NCBI GenBank assembly: GCA_032988165.1
Contig: JANTQF010000396.1
Coordinates: 1-31,022 of the forward strand
Direction: 5' to 3'
Length of the DNA: 31,022 nt
From: Emmonsiellopsis sp. PD_33
Lineage: Eukaryota; Ascomycota; Eurotiomycetes; Onygenales; Ajellomycetaceae
The stretch's first letter is position 1, and every line of letters begins with the position of its first letter. The notes beneath the pieces were generated by a model, which did not search any database, was not told where the DNA came from, and was given only the letters and a program-made list of their open reading frames with translations. Both the position numbers and the translations under genes were made by a program. Shown piece after piece: positions 30,961-31,022 of the stretch.

Positions 30961-31022
30961 TCGGGGGGGGGTTGGGCGCGGGGGGTTGTAGGGGGTGATA
31001 GGGGCGGTAGGGGTGGTAGGGG
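30961..31022 (+). repeat. G-tract rich edge (G-quadruplex potential)
   Basis: At least seven runs of three or more G, spaced by 1-7 bases, up to the last base. The spacing fits G-quadruplex formation. It is not a TTAGGG telomere array. It probably limited assembly. Confidence 0.6.

Larger units (their letters stand above)
30282..31022. other. Upstream intergenic DNA, palindrome and G-rich end
   Basis: About 740 bp. For the small gene on minus, a TATAAA on its strand lies near 30421-30430. No gene is recognised beyond that. A 22-bp perfect palindrome and a G-run edge are listed separately. Confidence 0.45.

Noticed and set aside
30961..31022. Telomere end
   Set aside because: G-rich but no TTAGGG repeat array.

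Overview
The window looks like nuclear DNA of a filamentous ascomycete, most likely an Aspergillus/Penicillium-type member of the Eurotiales. Genes carry many short introns (about 50-120 nt) with GT..AG ends and CTAAC-like branch sites. The bZIP gene matches the Aspergillus factor kapC, and the TMEM16 protein resembles the Aspergillus scramblase. Intergenic DNA is CT-rich upstream of starts and rich in simple repeats. Both window edges are G-rich low-complexity DNA, so they may be assembly breaks rather than natural ends.

Layout, left to right. (1) 1-1684, minus: a partial, low-complexity hypothetical protein. (2) 4147-4979, plus: a divergent profilin-like gene, convergent with (3) got1 on minus (5519-6392), a Golgi vesicle-transport membrane protein. 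(4) 6769-12433: one complete-length but dead Ty1/Copia LTR retrotransposon, with 177-bp LTRs, a 5-bp target duplication (CTTTT), a primer site matching the anticodon loop of initiator tRNA-Met, and no CpG seen over about 5.6 kb. (5) 12.4-14.4 kb: poorly resolved DNA with one possible small gene and a possible NACHT-like scrap. (6) 14436-20163: ies6 (minus), dad4 (plus), a SAM methyltransferase (plus) and arp5 (plus). Ies6 and Arp5 are partner subunits of one INO80 module. (7) 20.2-21.4 kb: microsatellite-rich convergent 3' region. (8) kapC on minus (21417-22482), with three AP-1/Yap-type sites upstream. (9) Initiator tRNA-Met (23390-23461). (10) On minus: an F-box-like protein with a C-terminal membrane segment, a TMEM16/anoctamin scramblase, a spermidine-acetyltransferase-like GNAT protein and a small protein resembling a fungal N-terminal helical domain.

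Most genes are housekeeping: chromatin remodelling (Arp5, Ies6), kinetochore (Dad4), Golgi trafficking (Got1), actin (profilin-like), lipid scrambling (TMEM16) and translation initiation (tRNA). The accessory material is the retroelement, the methyltransferase and the poorly resolved 12.4-14.4 kb stretch.

The strongest unusual signal is the retroelement. Its LTRs are nearly identical, which implies a young insertion, yet it has lost every CpG inside sharp boundaries that lie within the LTRs. The only LTR differences are transitions, almost all at CpG. This points to a directed, repeat-targeted mutation process (RIP-like) with strong CpG preference, rather than slow decay. I found no convincing new multi-gene system. 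All exon coordinates were read by eye from splice signals and reading frame, without alignment.
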